64,000 nt of DNA, from positions 384,501-448,500 of the forward strand of contig JAXRKP010000115.1 in NCBI GenBank assembly GCA_037039925.1. The letters are read 5' to 3'. The DNA comes from Doris montereyensis. Its lineage: Eukaryota; Mollusca; Gastropoda; Nudibranchia; Dorididae. Below, piece after piece: positions 1-12,100 of this stretch (position 1 is its first letter; every line of letters starts with the position of its first letter). The position numbers and the translations under genes are program-made. Below the pieces are notes generated by a model, which saw only the letters and a program-made list of their open reading frames with translations, made no database searches and was not told the DNA's origin.

Positions 1-2284
1 AGAGGATTGTAAATCTAGGTTTAGATGTGAAATATTGTGAAAACAGACTTCATAATGACCAGTTTTTTTGTTTTATTCCTCTATTCCTATACTTGTGAGC
101 GTGTTTACAAACACATCGACTGGCAATGTCATACAGGTAGTAGTAGCTTGGCCCTATAGTCAAAAGACGGCACCTCTCTCTCTCTCTCTGTCTGTATGTA
201 TGTATGCAAGTTTGTGTTTCTGATCATGCTTTGTCTGACACCAAACTACTTAACGGCCTCGCCAGACATTGAGAGATGACTGTTGGGTGGACAAGTTAGG
301 TGTCGGTGATTTATTGTCGTGTCATCACTTTGAGGTTGAACCTGTTCTCTCTAATCTCATTTGCATCGGCGCCATATCGTGCATGGCTCACATTCACACC
401 TTTTGTGGCAGGCATGCCTTGTCCAGACTGTAGTGTAATAATAATTGTGCTTGCTGAGGAAACATGAGCGTGCACTTGACCAAAGTGAGACCAAGCACGC
501 GTACACATAATAATAAGGGTTTACATAGCGAAAAATTGATCAGAGCAAAAGAGTTTGTGCTTGGACGAAGCGTGTACTTGGGTGGCAACTACTGTAATGG
601 CATACGCTGCCAACTTATGGACTGTGAGAAAAATCCCTGTTTCCTTTATCCTTTCATGCCAAAAGTGATAAACAACAATAAATGACAACTCCATCAAGAA
701 AACCAGAACAGACATGTGACGTTTTGGGTATAACCCTTCGTCAGACAACAAACAAAAAGTATCTACACACCAAATGTAACACAACTATCTTTTTCATAAA
801 ATAAAAAAATGCGATGAAAATAACAAATAACGCACTTGCCAAAGCATTTTTATTTTTGTTTTGTTTCTTTATTTAAAAAACTCACGTTCTTATTGAATGC
901 ATAGAATAAAAAAGCACACAATACCAGCATGTTGAAAAACAAATCAGCAGAAAGTAAAACAACATTGTAATAAGTGGTTCTTTTCAACACTTAATGTAAA
1001 CATTAAATACAAACTTATGTTCAAGGAAAGTTTAAAATAACAATGCAAATAGGACTTTCAAAACACAATGCAATTTGAAGTTAAATTAGACACTGAATTT
1101 TGGCATACTATCATGCTATCCTATATCATTTCAATGATAATATAAAATATGAAGATATACTAGTGCAAATCCAAACCTACTCAGGAAAAAAGGCAGATCA
1201 ACAACAACAAAATCATTTTTCAACCAATCTCTTTATTCACCTTTGACTTTGCTTCTCAGTTATGTAGTATCTCATGCAGACAGTTCATCTTAAAACATCA
1301 GTTATAAAAAAATCAAAATTTCAAACAAACATCAATTCACTTCAATCTGATGTTGAAATTAGATAATGTATGTGAAAATAAAAGGAAAAGAAAGCAAAAT
1401 CATAAACTAACCAAATTGAGTACACATCATACCACAAAACTAAAAAAACTAAAAAATCCTCAAGTCAAACAAAAACAAAACATCCCAAAAAAGAACACCA
1501 CATTCATATAAAAAAACCCACGTTACCTTCATCTTATACTTACACAAACCTTTTGCAAACTTAACATTGTGAGATTTGTTTTCATGTCTTTCTTTTACTT
1601 TCAAGATATGTTTTACTGTCATTTTCCGTGATACCTTTTATTCATCATAACTGATTATGACTTTCATTGCCACGTGTGACTAATTTTCTAAGAGATTGAA
1701 ACTTCGCTTGTCATTTCTAACAGGCTGCGTTTCTTAAGGATTTGTAAAGATAGAAGAAATGAAAAAATAAAAACATTACAAAAAAGAGGTAAGAAATAAA
1801 TGCATGTTCTAAGGAAATTATCCTCTACTGTTGTTTTTGTTTTTGTTTTTTTAATTGGCAATGTCATGAGCACATCAAAATCACCATACAACTATCAAAC
1901 AAACAATCGGTTCACTATGTAGTGCTAAGACAATATCATCTTGACAATCACCATTTGCTTGGGAATAACTTAGACTGAATCATGTGAAAAATTCCAAAGG
2001 CTATGACCATATGTATTTACAAGACAACAGCTTTTAGAAAACAACACACACAAATTTTATTGCATAAGAAATAGAACTATTGACTCTGTACTCACCTTTC
2101 ATACCATCTCTTTCCTCACCACCTGCCCCATTCAAAATCATACTTTTTGAGGTGTTTGGGGAAAGGAGAGGTTTGAATACAAACTAGAACATATTTATTT
2201 TTTCCATAGTGCTTGCAACATCACAATAGCTTTTTTTGTTCCAAATGAGTAAGATAACATGCAGAGCAAAAATTAAATTGTCGT
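1..2284. other. AT-rich non-coding stretch
   Basis: I see no convincing exon here. The short open frames at 311-784 lack homology that I recognise and lack splice context. The stretch holds a CT run near 173-190, one end of a small DNA transposon near 505-603 (separate entry) and long A/T-rich sequence. It could be 3' flank of LRRC56, which is transcribed towards it, but no splice or poly(A) evidence fixes that. Confidence 0.5.
505..603 (+). mobile_element. terminal fragment of a small TIR element
   Basis: The end of this segment, GGTGGCAACTACTGTAATG at about 581-599, resembles the right terminus of the element at 23109-23865 (GGTGGAGACTACTGTATA). The flanking GCGAAAAATTG and CGAAGCGTGTACTT also resemble the subterminal part of that element. 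No matching left terminus was found nearby, so this is a solo end or a decayed copy. Confidence 0.35.
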
Positions 2285-3215
2285 CATCATCAGCCATTCC
2301 ACCTAGTTGTGGGTATAAGCCATCAGGTAGAGCCCTCCATCTTTCTCTTTCCTGAGGCTATTGTCTCCACCTCTGTCCCATCCTTTTCAGTTCTATGTCC
2401 ACTTCTCGTGTGGATCTTGGTCCCATCCTTTTCAGGTCTATGTCCACATCTCTTCTCTGTATGGATCTTGGTCCCATCCTTTTCAGGTCTATGTCCACAT
2501 CTCTTCTCTGTGTGGATCTTGGTCCCATCCTTTTCAGGTCTATGTCCACATCTCTTCTCTGTGTGGATCTTGGTCCCATCCTTTTCAGGTCTATGTCCAC
2601 ATCTCTTCTCTGTGTGGATCTTGGTCCCATCCTTTTCAGGTCTATGTCCACATCTCTTCTCTGTGTGGATCTTGGTCCCATCCTTTTCAGGTCTATGTCC
2701 ACATCTCTTCTCCATGTGGATCGTGGTCCCATCCTTTTCAGGTCTATGTCCACATCTCTTCTCCATGTGGATCGTGGTCCCATCCTTTTCAGGTCTATGT
2801 CCACATCTCTTCTCCATGTGGATCTTGGTCCCATCCTTTTCAGTTCTATGTCCACAGCTCTTCTCTGTGTGGATCTTGGTCCCATCCTTTTCAGGTCTAT
2901 GTCCACACCTCTTCTCTGTGTGGACCTTGGTTTACTTCTTTTGTTTGTTTTCCCTGTTGTTTCTATTTTCAGCTTTGCCTTGTCATGTTAGGTGCTGGCT
3001 TCCTCACAGTTTACCCAATCCATTTCTGTTTTCTTCTTTTGATTTCCATCTCTATATACTGTTGTTTTGTTTTCCTCCAGAGGTCTTCATTCCTTATTGT
3101 ATCTTTCCAGTTGATCTTGAGAATCTTTATTAGGCAGTTGTTGACGAATGATTGCAACTTATTGATTGTCTATTTTGTTAGTTTCCAAGTCTGATCAGTA
3201 TAGAAGGGTGCTGTT
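2285..3215 (-). mobile_element. LINE 3' end (RT C-terminal region), degenerate
   Basis: Read on the minus strand from 3215 downwards, broken frames give the C-terminal tail typical of invertebrate non-LTR retrotransposons: LLYRSETWKLTK, then INKLQSFVNNCLIKILKI, then NWKDTIRNEDLW, then KRRKQKWIG, then TVRKPAPN. These resemble the post-RT region (YGSETW...NNCLRKILKI...RWIGHTLRKP) seen in many LINE ORF2 proteins. The next part, corresponding to 'TWRRDVDIDLKRMG', is expanded into the 51-bp array. After the array come residues like the usual closing WR..V.GLYP segment. No catalytic RT motif is present, so the copy is 5'-truncated and dead. Confidence 0.75.
2372..2935. repeat. 51-bp minisatellite, about 11 units
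   Basis: The unit contains GTGGATCTTGGTCCCATCC then TTTTCAGGTCTATGTCCAC then ATCTCTTCTCT. Internal units are nearly identical; a few variants (CCATGTGGATCGTGG) lie around 2710-2830 and edge units are more diverged. Because 51 is divisible by three, every frame stays open on both strands, which produces several long but meaningless ORFs. In the LINE frame (minus) the unit reads RRDVDIDLKRMGPRSTQ, so the array is an amplification of LINE coding sequence. Confidence 0.95.
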
Positions 3216-6178
3216 ATTGCTCATATTAAAAATCCTAATCAGTCACGTGTTTCAAATAAATATTCAGCAAGACATCTGTTTTCAGGAATCTCCCCATCTC
3301 AATACATATGTGTCTGTGATCGTGAAATAAGCATATCATTATTCAAGACTTCCCAATTCCTCTTCGTGGTATGGATATAAACATATCCTACCCTGATAAA
3401 ATCTTGATACCTTTGGTGAAAGTAATATATTAATGTCAACCAGACATATTACATTGTACTGTACAATACCAAACAAAGATATTATGATAAAAATGTACAA
3501 ACTATACATAGCTTGTATGGCATCAGCAGTTTGAAAATGTGTTATGTGAACAGTAACTTAAAAGACAGAGATACACATAGCCATATCAATTATTTTTAAA
3601 TTATCACAGCTCAATCAGTAGGTAAAGCTACATATATAAGAATGTTAAGTCAATAGACAAGAAATAAAACAAGTTGCATGAATAAAGATAAAAAATCTTA
3701 AAATACAGAAGGCAAGAGAAATAGAGAGAGAGATGCAAAAAAAGAAATAAAAAAAGACAGAGACAGGAAAATATTGACTGAGACTCAAATTATTGTTGAA
3801 CCATTACAAAAGTAGATTTTAAAAGACTGCTCCAAGTGTGAAATAGTACTGTCTAGATTCCTTAGTCAGTGGCCATAGCAACAGTTTCTCATCAATATAT
3901 TTTCTACATACATTTCAGTCCATCTACCATACAAATCATTCGTTCAGTGTTATAATAATCTCACATGCAATAAAACTTCAATTCTCTCAATGGTATCAAT
4001 GATGTGATATTATGTACACAAAAATTCAAGTACTCTGATTTTAAAACTTAAGTAGTTCATGAATTAATTGGCAAAGAAAATGAAAGTAGGAAACAATGCC
4101 TTATAGAAAAAGAAAAAAAAGGAAGAAAAAATGAAGAAGCATGAAATGGGTTGGGTAATCAATATGTAATGGGGGAAAAACACACCAAACAAGTAAAAAC
4201 AGAAAACCAGCAATGCCACCCCTCACCCCCCCCCCCCCCATAAAGGCAAAATTGTTTTAAAATAACAATCCAAAAACAGACAAAAACACCCACACAAAAA
4301 CCTTATCCCAATCCAATATTAGAGCCAATTTTCCATTTCAAATCAACACAAATGATCATCCACCCTCCATCCTGAATGACATCACTAAAAATGGATCCCT
4401 CTGCCATTAGGAAAACAAAAGAGAAACCCTTCACATCCTTCACCATGGCAAATTAAATCAATAGAATATCAAAACTAACTTGCTTTTCAATATTATTGGC
4501 GACAGCTTTAGACTATGGGCTCACACAGACGTTTGGCTGAGTATTTTGTTATCACAAAATGTCTCTTAAAGAACACATGGAGGTTGCATTAATTTGTTAA
4601 TGAAAATTACCCTGTGGTATTTCATGTCCACCATATTAGATCTGCATATAAGACTACAGAATTTTTCAACCTTCTAGTGAACACAATGTCAGAATCAGGA
4701 AAACAGGCAATGTATACTGGAAATTTTGTATCAAATTAACATGGCATTTTGCTTCAATTTGAATTATCAACTACAAAACTCAAAGTCATAATTCAAGCAA
4801 TTAAAATCTCTGGTGATTGTCAGTGGTCACGGTTTTTATCTATTTCAGGCATCACAATTAATCAAATTATAATAATTAAGGGAATGAACAGGAGATGCAT
4901 TCATGCGTTCGCTGATGTCATGAGTTTGTGAGTTGTGCTAGTAATTTTACATCTCACACTTATCGACCAATAGAGAGATCTTATCAATGTGTAGCCCCTT
5001 GCCCTACCCTCTCCCTAAAAATTACACCAAAAAAGGTTACAAACAAAGGAATTGATAAGAGTTAGCTCCAACAACAGATTGTGTCTAAAAACATCTGCAA
5101 CAAAATTATCAGGTCATGTATTGACATTGAACTTGTATTGCTGCAAGAAACTGACAAATGATTTTGACAATCGGCGGTAGTGAGACAAAAATTGGATCTT
5201 TCATTACTGAATAAGTTAAAGTTTGAAATCAATATATTGCTTTGAGATATTAGACTTAATTTTCTCTGTTAAATTGTTACAATGCAGTAAAAAAGGAATT
5301 TCAGGGGATCCTCTTTTCATTGTCATCTATACAACATATCATTTCTTTTATATCTTTCTAACATGAGGCTCCCATAAACTAACAACGATTTATAATAACA
5401 TTGCCAGGATGAAAAACGAAAAATGACAAATACGCATGCATACAAACACAATATGTGATGGTTCAAAGCCTGAATGACATGGAAAAAATATATTTACACA
5501 GAGTTTGCAAAAAAGCCATCCCATTTTTTCTCTCAGACACGACTTTTGCATTTTAACACAATCAACAGCAGATATTCTTGCACACCAAGCCAGCCCGTAT
5601 CAACTTTTGTAATAAAGTTTTTTTTACAGATTACAAAGATTTTGCCTTTTGGTGGTCTTTATCAAGGAAAAGAATGTTAGTTTTCATAATGAATAGCTCA
5701 GGTTCAAAACATAGAAATTACAATCAGCATTTTATCAACAAAAAGTAAGAACCAGTAGATATAAAACTTAGAGCATCGTTCACATCCTCCCAATTCCTTT
5801 CTGTAATGTACAAGAAAGAAAGAAACGAAGTAAATACTGCTATCAAGTCCACCTGCAGTTTACAAAGTAAAAATACTATATTTATCTCCTGTCAATATTA
5901 AGTTCTAATTTTCTGACAAAAAATCTGTCTTCTGACCAAAGGGATGTCACCAACATGGAGAATCAAAAAGTGGAAAATCTTCCTTTTCAGGAGAGAGGGG
6001 GGGGGATGATATTGAAGCTGACACTGACAAACATTTCTTACTTAATAGAAAAATACTGCAGTAAATACTGCCATATTTTGCAGCTTTTGTTGATGACCCA
6101 TGTGTCAGACAAGACAGGCATATATACAGCAGTGGTACTGGACGTGTTAAAAGAGAGGATTAACGGTGAATGACTATA
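3216..6178. other. non-coding flank of LRRC56
   Basis: AT-rich sequence without supported exons. A C12 tract lies near 4228-4239 and AG-rich runs near 3720-3770. It may include part of the LRRC56 3' UTR, whose stop codon lies at 6179-6181, but no clear minus-strand poly(A) signal close to the stop was identified. Confidence 0.45.
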
Positions 6179-9100
6179 TCAATGCTTTGGAGGTGGGTGT
6201 GGGAGTAAGCTTGGCGGTTCTGGCAGGTGTCTGGGTATTCGAGGCTGTGAGGGCAAAAGGGCAATATTACCACGTGTTGAGGGAGGTCTTGATTGTGAAA
6301 CAGAGCCAGGACGGGATGATAATGAGGGTGTAATGTTGTTTCTTATCACAGGCTGTTGTGATGAAAGAGGCAGGCCTGTAGGTCCAACCCTGGAATCAAT
6401 GAAGAGAAATAGGTATAAGATGAGGTAGACTGTAGAGTCACATATGAATAAGAAAAATGCACCTAATCAATTTTTTGCCATGAAATTTTAGTTGATCATT
6501 AGAGTTAAAAAGCATAAAAATATCATGATACATTTAGAATACAAGAATGAATTGAGTTAACATCATATTCTACCACCCACCACTCCCCCCCCTCCCCCCA
6601 CATACACGTACGTAAAAGCATGTACAATAATTTCTTGTGTGAAAAAAAAAAAGGCATGGCAAGACAAACACCTCTACTCATGATGTCACAAGTACCCTTA
6701 CATGTCAATCTTAACAGCACGCGCATAATAATGGATATTATAGCTCCAACCACAGAAAATAATTTTCTGAATGTGACACTGCATTTCACTAACACTCCAC
6801 TTTGTTCATGGACTGTCCAAATTTTTCAATGATATCCAATCCATCTTTCTTTCATTTATATTTTTAATCTAGCAATTAAAGTGAATAGAGAAGTTTTTTT
6901 TTTTTTTTTTTTTTGGGGGGGGGGGCTTATTGGGTTGGGTTGGGTTTTTCAATTGAAGTCTCACCTTAACTTTCTTGGCGCTTTTGGGGATGGTGGCGAC
7001 TGAACTTGTTTGGATCGCACATTATTCATAATGTGGACAGAGGATGGACTAGGTGCTCGCAAAGGACCAAGATTTTCTGGGTCTGTCTGGCCTCTTGATC
7101 TAGGTCGGGGTGAAATCTCCATGTCAAATTTAGAATCACCCTGACCTCCACCCCTGTGGAGTGGTTGCTGAAAGCCAGATGCACTGGAGAGGGATGAGGA
7201 TGTCCTTTCTTGAAAATCTTCAGGGCTGTTCCTAATGCCATCTCCATTTTCTTTGGAATCAAAAGTTCCAACAGATTTCCTGAGCATAGCATATTTGGAC
7301 TGCGACGGAATCTTTGGTCTATTTTGAGCTTTCTGAGCCATGACATCAGTTTTGGACGCTTCCACTTCCTCATCACCTCCAGCGGGTTCTTCCTTGGATT
7401 TAATCCTCAAATCTGCTTTGTGACGATGCCAAGACGAAGGGGGGATAATCAATTATTTCTCTCTCAAGGTCAAGGCCGTCATCAAATTCATTTTCACTTT
7501 CACTCGAACTGATTACGTCTTCTGCCTCATCATGATCAACAATAAGCACCTGAGCTTCCTTTGTCTTCTGAATTTCTTTCATACGTCTAGGATGAGAAGA
7601 AAACGATTTAGCGAGAGAAAACAAAATTGGTTGGAACCACAAAAAAGTGGATTGTATTCAACGGTATGACTGACAGATAGTGGTCAAACATAAAACAATT
7701 TTTGTTTTAATACATTGTCTATGAATTATTATTGTAAAGTGTATATTTTGGGTATTATATGTTTAACAAAATGCCTACAAAACATAGATACTACCAAATG
7801 GGTGTATTCTTAGCTTTTATTACCTATAAGAGACTGTGCTGGCCTTATCAAGATGGACATATGTATTATTTTTTTTGGTATGTTATTATAATAGTGTAAT
7901 CTGTTTCCTCATCTGTAATAACTTTGTGGTTTTTGTAGCTTCATTAACAATTTTTCAAATTTTAGTGTCAGAAGTCCTAATCATTTCTTGACACTTCCAT
8001 ACATTGAGACAAAATACAGCTGAATTATGATTTTCCAAGACAATAAAAGATCACAAGAAAGAAGGCTGAAAACCAATTTATATGAAGAAAAAGGATGACC
8101 TCACTTATCTAGAATTATGATACAAGCATAACTAAAAGATTGTGTAAGTAAATCTAAAAAGCACATTTCTTCACTCACTTTTCATGCTCAACTTTCCAAG
8201 ACTGAAGCTCCTCAATAATACTGTTCATCTCTTCCTCTGGGTGGAAGGGCTCTGCTTCAGCATTTTCGGAATGATGAAACACTGCCCCCTATTGTGACAT
8301 GGTAAGAATGGATGAAAAGATTCAATAGTCCATAAGACAGCATATCACCAACACTACGATACAATCATATGTACACATGACAGACCACATCTTACAGGAG
8401 AGTTTAGAGTAATGGTTTTCATATATATGTGCAAATGCATGAATGCATCTTTTAAAAATGTCTTAAAAGTTAACCATGATATTTCGAGCACATAGGAAAA
8501 AAAGTCAGTTCCTTCAAGGCTTTTATGGCCAATAGAGGCAGAGCTTATCCCTCATAGCGTGAAGCGGAACAATTGATAATAATATCATCTCCTGGGCAGG
8601 ACGCTAGTCTGACGCAGTTTTTACTCCCAAAATAGTGCTTGTACTCATTTGCATCTAGGTCAAGTGGGGAAAAGGTGTTTACGTGTCTTTCCCAAGGAAC
8701 ACAACGGTGGTCGTAGTTTTGCTAGGATTCGAACTCCAGACCTTATGATCCCAAGAACAGCAGCCTAAACCACTCGTCCACCGAGATCACTTCGAGCACA
8801 TACATAGTGGGTGACTTTCTATTGATTTATACAACAACAAAAAAGTTGGCCTAATGTGTTTTTCATCCGAACAAACAAAAAATGACATTCCTTTGTCCAG
8901 GAAAAGAAAACGAGTTTGATTTCTTTTAATTTGCTTAAAGAGCAGTATAATGTCAACTTCTAATTTGAAAAGTTGTTACATAAATTGAACAAAAATAGGG
9001 CATATCAGAATAAATGGAGTATAGAGTAACCCCCCCCCCCCCCCATTTCCTCTTATCCCTTTTCATTGCTGTCATAGTGTGACCAATGTATAGTTAAAGG

Positions 9101-12100
9101 AATCATAATGAGCAATTATTTCTACAAGAAATCCTTTGTAAATGTCTCTAACAGCAACAACTTACTTTTTTAAGTAGCTTACTCAGACCCTTTTGAATTT
9201 CATCTTTAGAGCCAGCCCCACTCTTTTTTCGCTGCTGCAAAGCTTTGGAAGGGTTGCCGCAGATAACACCGCCTATTGTTAGTTCACTGGCTACCTCAAG
9301 GCCATCAACAGCGTCTGGAGATAAAAGGTCATCCTCACACATGATTTCATCCAATGGGATTTCATAAGTTCACACTAAGACTAGTGGACAGTAAAAAAAC
9401 ACTAACAATAATATTTGTAATAAAAGTTAGAAGTAAGGTGTAGGTACAGGTAAGTTCAGATTAATGACACAAAATTTGTTCATTGTTCTCATCTCAGATT
9501 TTGGAAAATTGATCTATTTAGAAAAGGATTTCAGAGAAAATACATTTTAATTTAAACTTTTAAGATAAACACAACTCAAAAGGCTAATATTATAAATCTT
9601 TCTTTCATTACAAATCACTCAATGAATAAAGAAATTTGAGAGCATAAAGGCAATACTAATTAAGATTTGGAAAAAAAATTGTGCAAGGAAATATCATTGA
9701 ATCAAATCTATGAGATTATGTAAAGTTTATTTTGCTTGCTGGTATTTTACCATCTTCAGCCACTCAACACGGCCTTACTCTAAAGCAAAGGATTCTCACT
9801 TAACTCACACTTATTTCATAAATTTATTTTAATTCCTCATAAAGCATGTCTTAAAAAGCACAAAGGATTATATATTTTTATAGGAATAAGCTTTGCTCGA
9901 GTGAAAAAGAGAAATTCATTCCCAAAATATGTAAAAAGAATAAACATACCACTAGACACTGGTCTGTTTGCACCAGTAGATGGGGGATGTGAAGGTGTGT
10001 TGGCATTATCAGCACTCATACTTGAAGAGCGTCGAGATGCAGACAACGGACGAAAACCAGAAGACGGACGGAGAGCTGAGCCAGGGCGATAGGATGTGGC
10101 TGGTCTGAGCGCAGCACTTGGTGGGCGATCTGAAAATTAAAGGAGCAAAAAATCTGTCTTAACATTGTCCTAAAAATACATCACATTATCTTTCTATTAC
10201 AAGAAATTTGTTTCCAGAGACAATTACAGAAAAAGGAATACAAATCAGTTTTATCACATCATTAATATAAAACTGACCTCTCTTCACTGTTGTTGTATGC
10301 AAAAACAAACATTGATAAAGAAAAGAAAAATTATCAAGATAATTTTGTCATGAACTCAATAAGAAAGATAAATTTGCTTCACTAAGAATCCCTGGACATA
10401 TAAAATAGTCTGGGTAATCAGTACCTCCTTGTGGAATTCCATAAACATCTGTTTCTTTGTCAATGAACTCTTCTTTTAAGAAGGCATCATGTTGGAGCTC
10501 TTCCAAATATGCCCAATCCTCATCAAACACATTGTGCTTGATGTTTGCTGACGTGTCATCACCCAAAGCTTCATCATCTAGAACACTTAACTGAGGTAGG
10601 TATTTTCTTACTGACTCACGGTAATCGTAATGTGGCTGAAATAAAGGAAGAAGGAAAAAAGCACTGCTTTTAGACATCAATGAAAGCATAATGTTCCTTT
10701 TATATTATCATATTATATACTGGCAAATTTTTTTTTTCATCTTATTAAACTGCAACCAGATTTATTATTACAAAGCTCTGTCAATCAGGATAAAAAAAAC
10801 TGACTGTTCTATAGTAGTCAATTTGAATTGTTTTTAAAATGAGAATGTTCAAAACAGTATTTTCTCCAACCATTAGTCCTAGAAGGTCTTATTAAACTGG
10901 AAATTTCAACAAGACAAGAGCAAAAAGAAATTTGGGTGACAAACCTATGGAAACCAATTCAACATAGATAGAAATGATGTTTGATCAAAACAAAATACAC
11001 ATCAATTTCCTCTATCAATAAAATGAAATACCTTCCCACTTTCCAATTCCCTTGGACACAAATCGAGTGTGAAATTTTCAACATAATATTTGAGCTCATG
11101 TAAGTTACTACTTAGTAAAGTCACTCTTGAATGTCAAAGGGTATTTCAAAATGATGAAAGCGCAAGAGAATGGAATGTTTCTACAAGCAGAGTGCAATAG
11201 ATTTAACATAGGCTGACTTCTTTAAAGTTTGATTGAACAATGAAAGGAGTAATCATTACCTCATTGTGGGTTGGTGTTGGCATAACACAAATTGGATTGC
11301 CGTCAAGGGCCAGTTTATGCAGTTTAGAACAGAGAGATAAATACTGAACTTGGGATATATCTTCTATGTTGTTTCTGCAGAGAAAAGGGAACACCATTTC
11401 TAGAGTTTTACAACACCACTAAAAATGTCATGCTTCCATGTTTATGTGTGTATGCATGTATATATGTATGTATGTATGTGTGTATCTATGTATCAATGTA
11501 TGTATGTATCTATATGTCTATGCATTTATGTAACTATTTATATCTTTTGAATGTTGTTAACATTTTATACTATTTCATTTGAAATCTGCTTTTGTAAAGA
11601 GCTTAGGGCTTGCCTTCAGTGAGATATTATGGTGCTAGAGAAATTTTCAACATAATTATCATTGTCATTATGTTTAGGTTTTTTTAAAGATAAAATTAAT
11701 GTTGAGCATTTTCTAAGATTTGGGAAACTATAAATTTTTAAAACATTTTCAAGTAAAAATGAAGGAAAATCTAGGATACTCATCTCTATGTCCTTAAGAA
11801 TAAATGCTATAATACTTGACGTGCAAATGAAAAGGGAGTAGACAGATTAAAAAAATTTCAGAGCAATACTTTTGACTAATTAGTAAACAAAAATTTGTAA
11901 AATCAAGCAACATTTTACACAACAACAGAGAGAGAGGATAAATGAAGATACTTATCAAATCTGTGATACATTTCCTACTACCATGCTGATGGTGATGACG
12001 CAGAAATTGTAGAATAAAGATGATCATTTTCTCTAGTATATTCTTCCCCACCAACACTTTCATTTTTCTCTTCTATGTCACTTTTAAATGCTCCACATAA

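Noticed and set aside
690..760. Minus-strand SDEGLYPKRHMSVL, resembling a motif common in retroelement-derived 3' ends
   Set aside because: Too short to classify; no adjoining transposon domain is visible.
2309..3194. Several long overlapping ORFs (up to 277 codons) on both strands
   Set aside because: All are produced by the 51-bp repeat, whose length keeps every frame open; only the minus-strand LINE frame has meaning.
7026..7512. Alternative ORFs in other frames over the LRRC56 exon
   Set aside because: They have no in-phase splice partners; the Ser/Pro-rich frame continues into the last exon.
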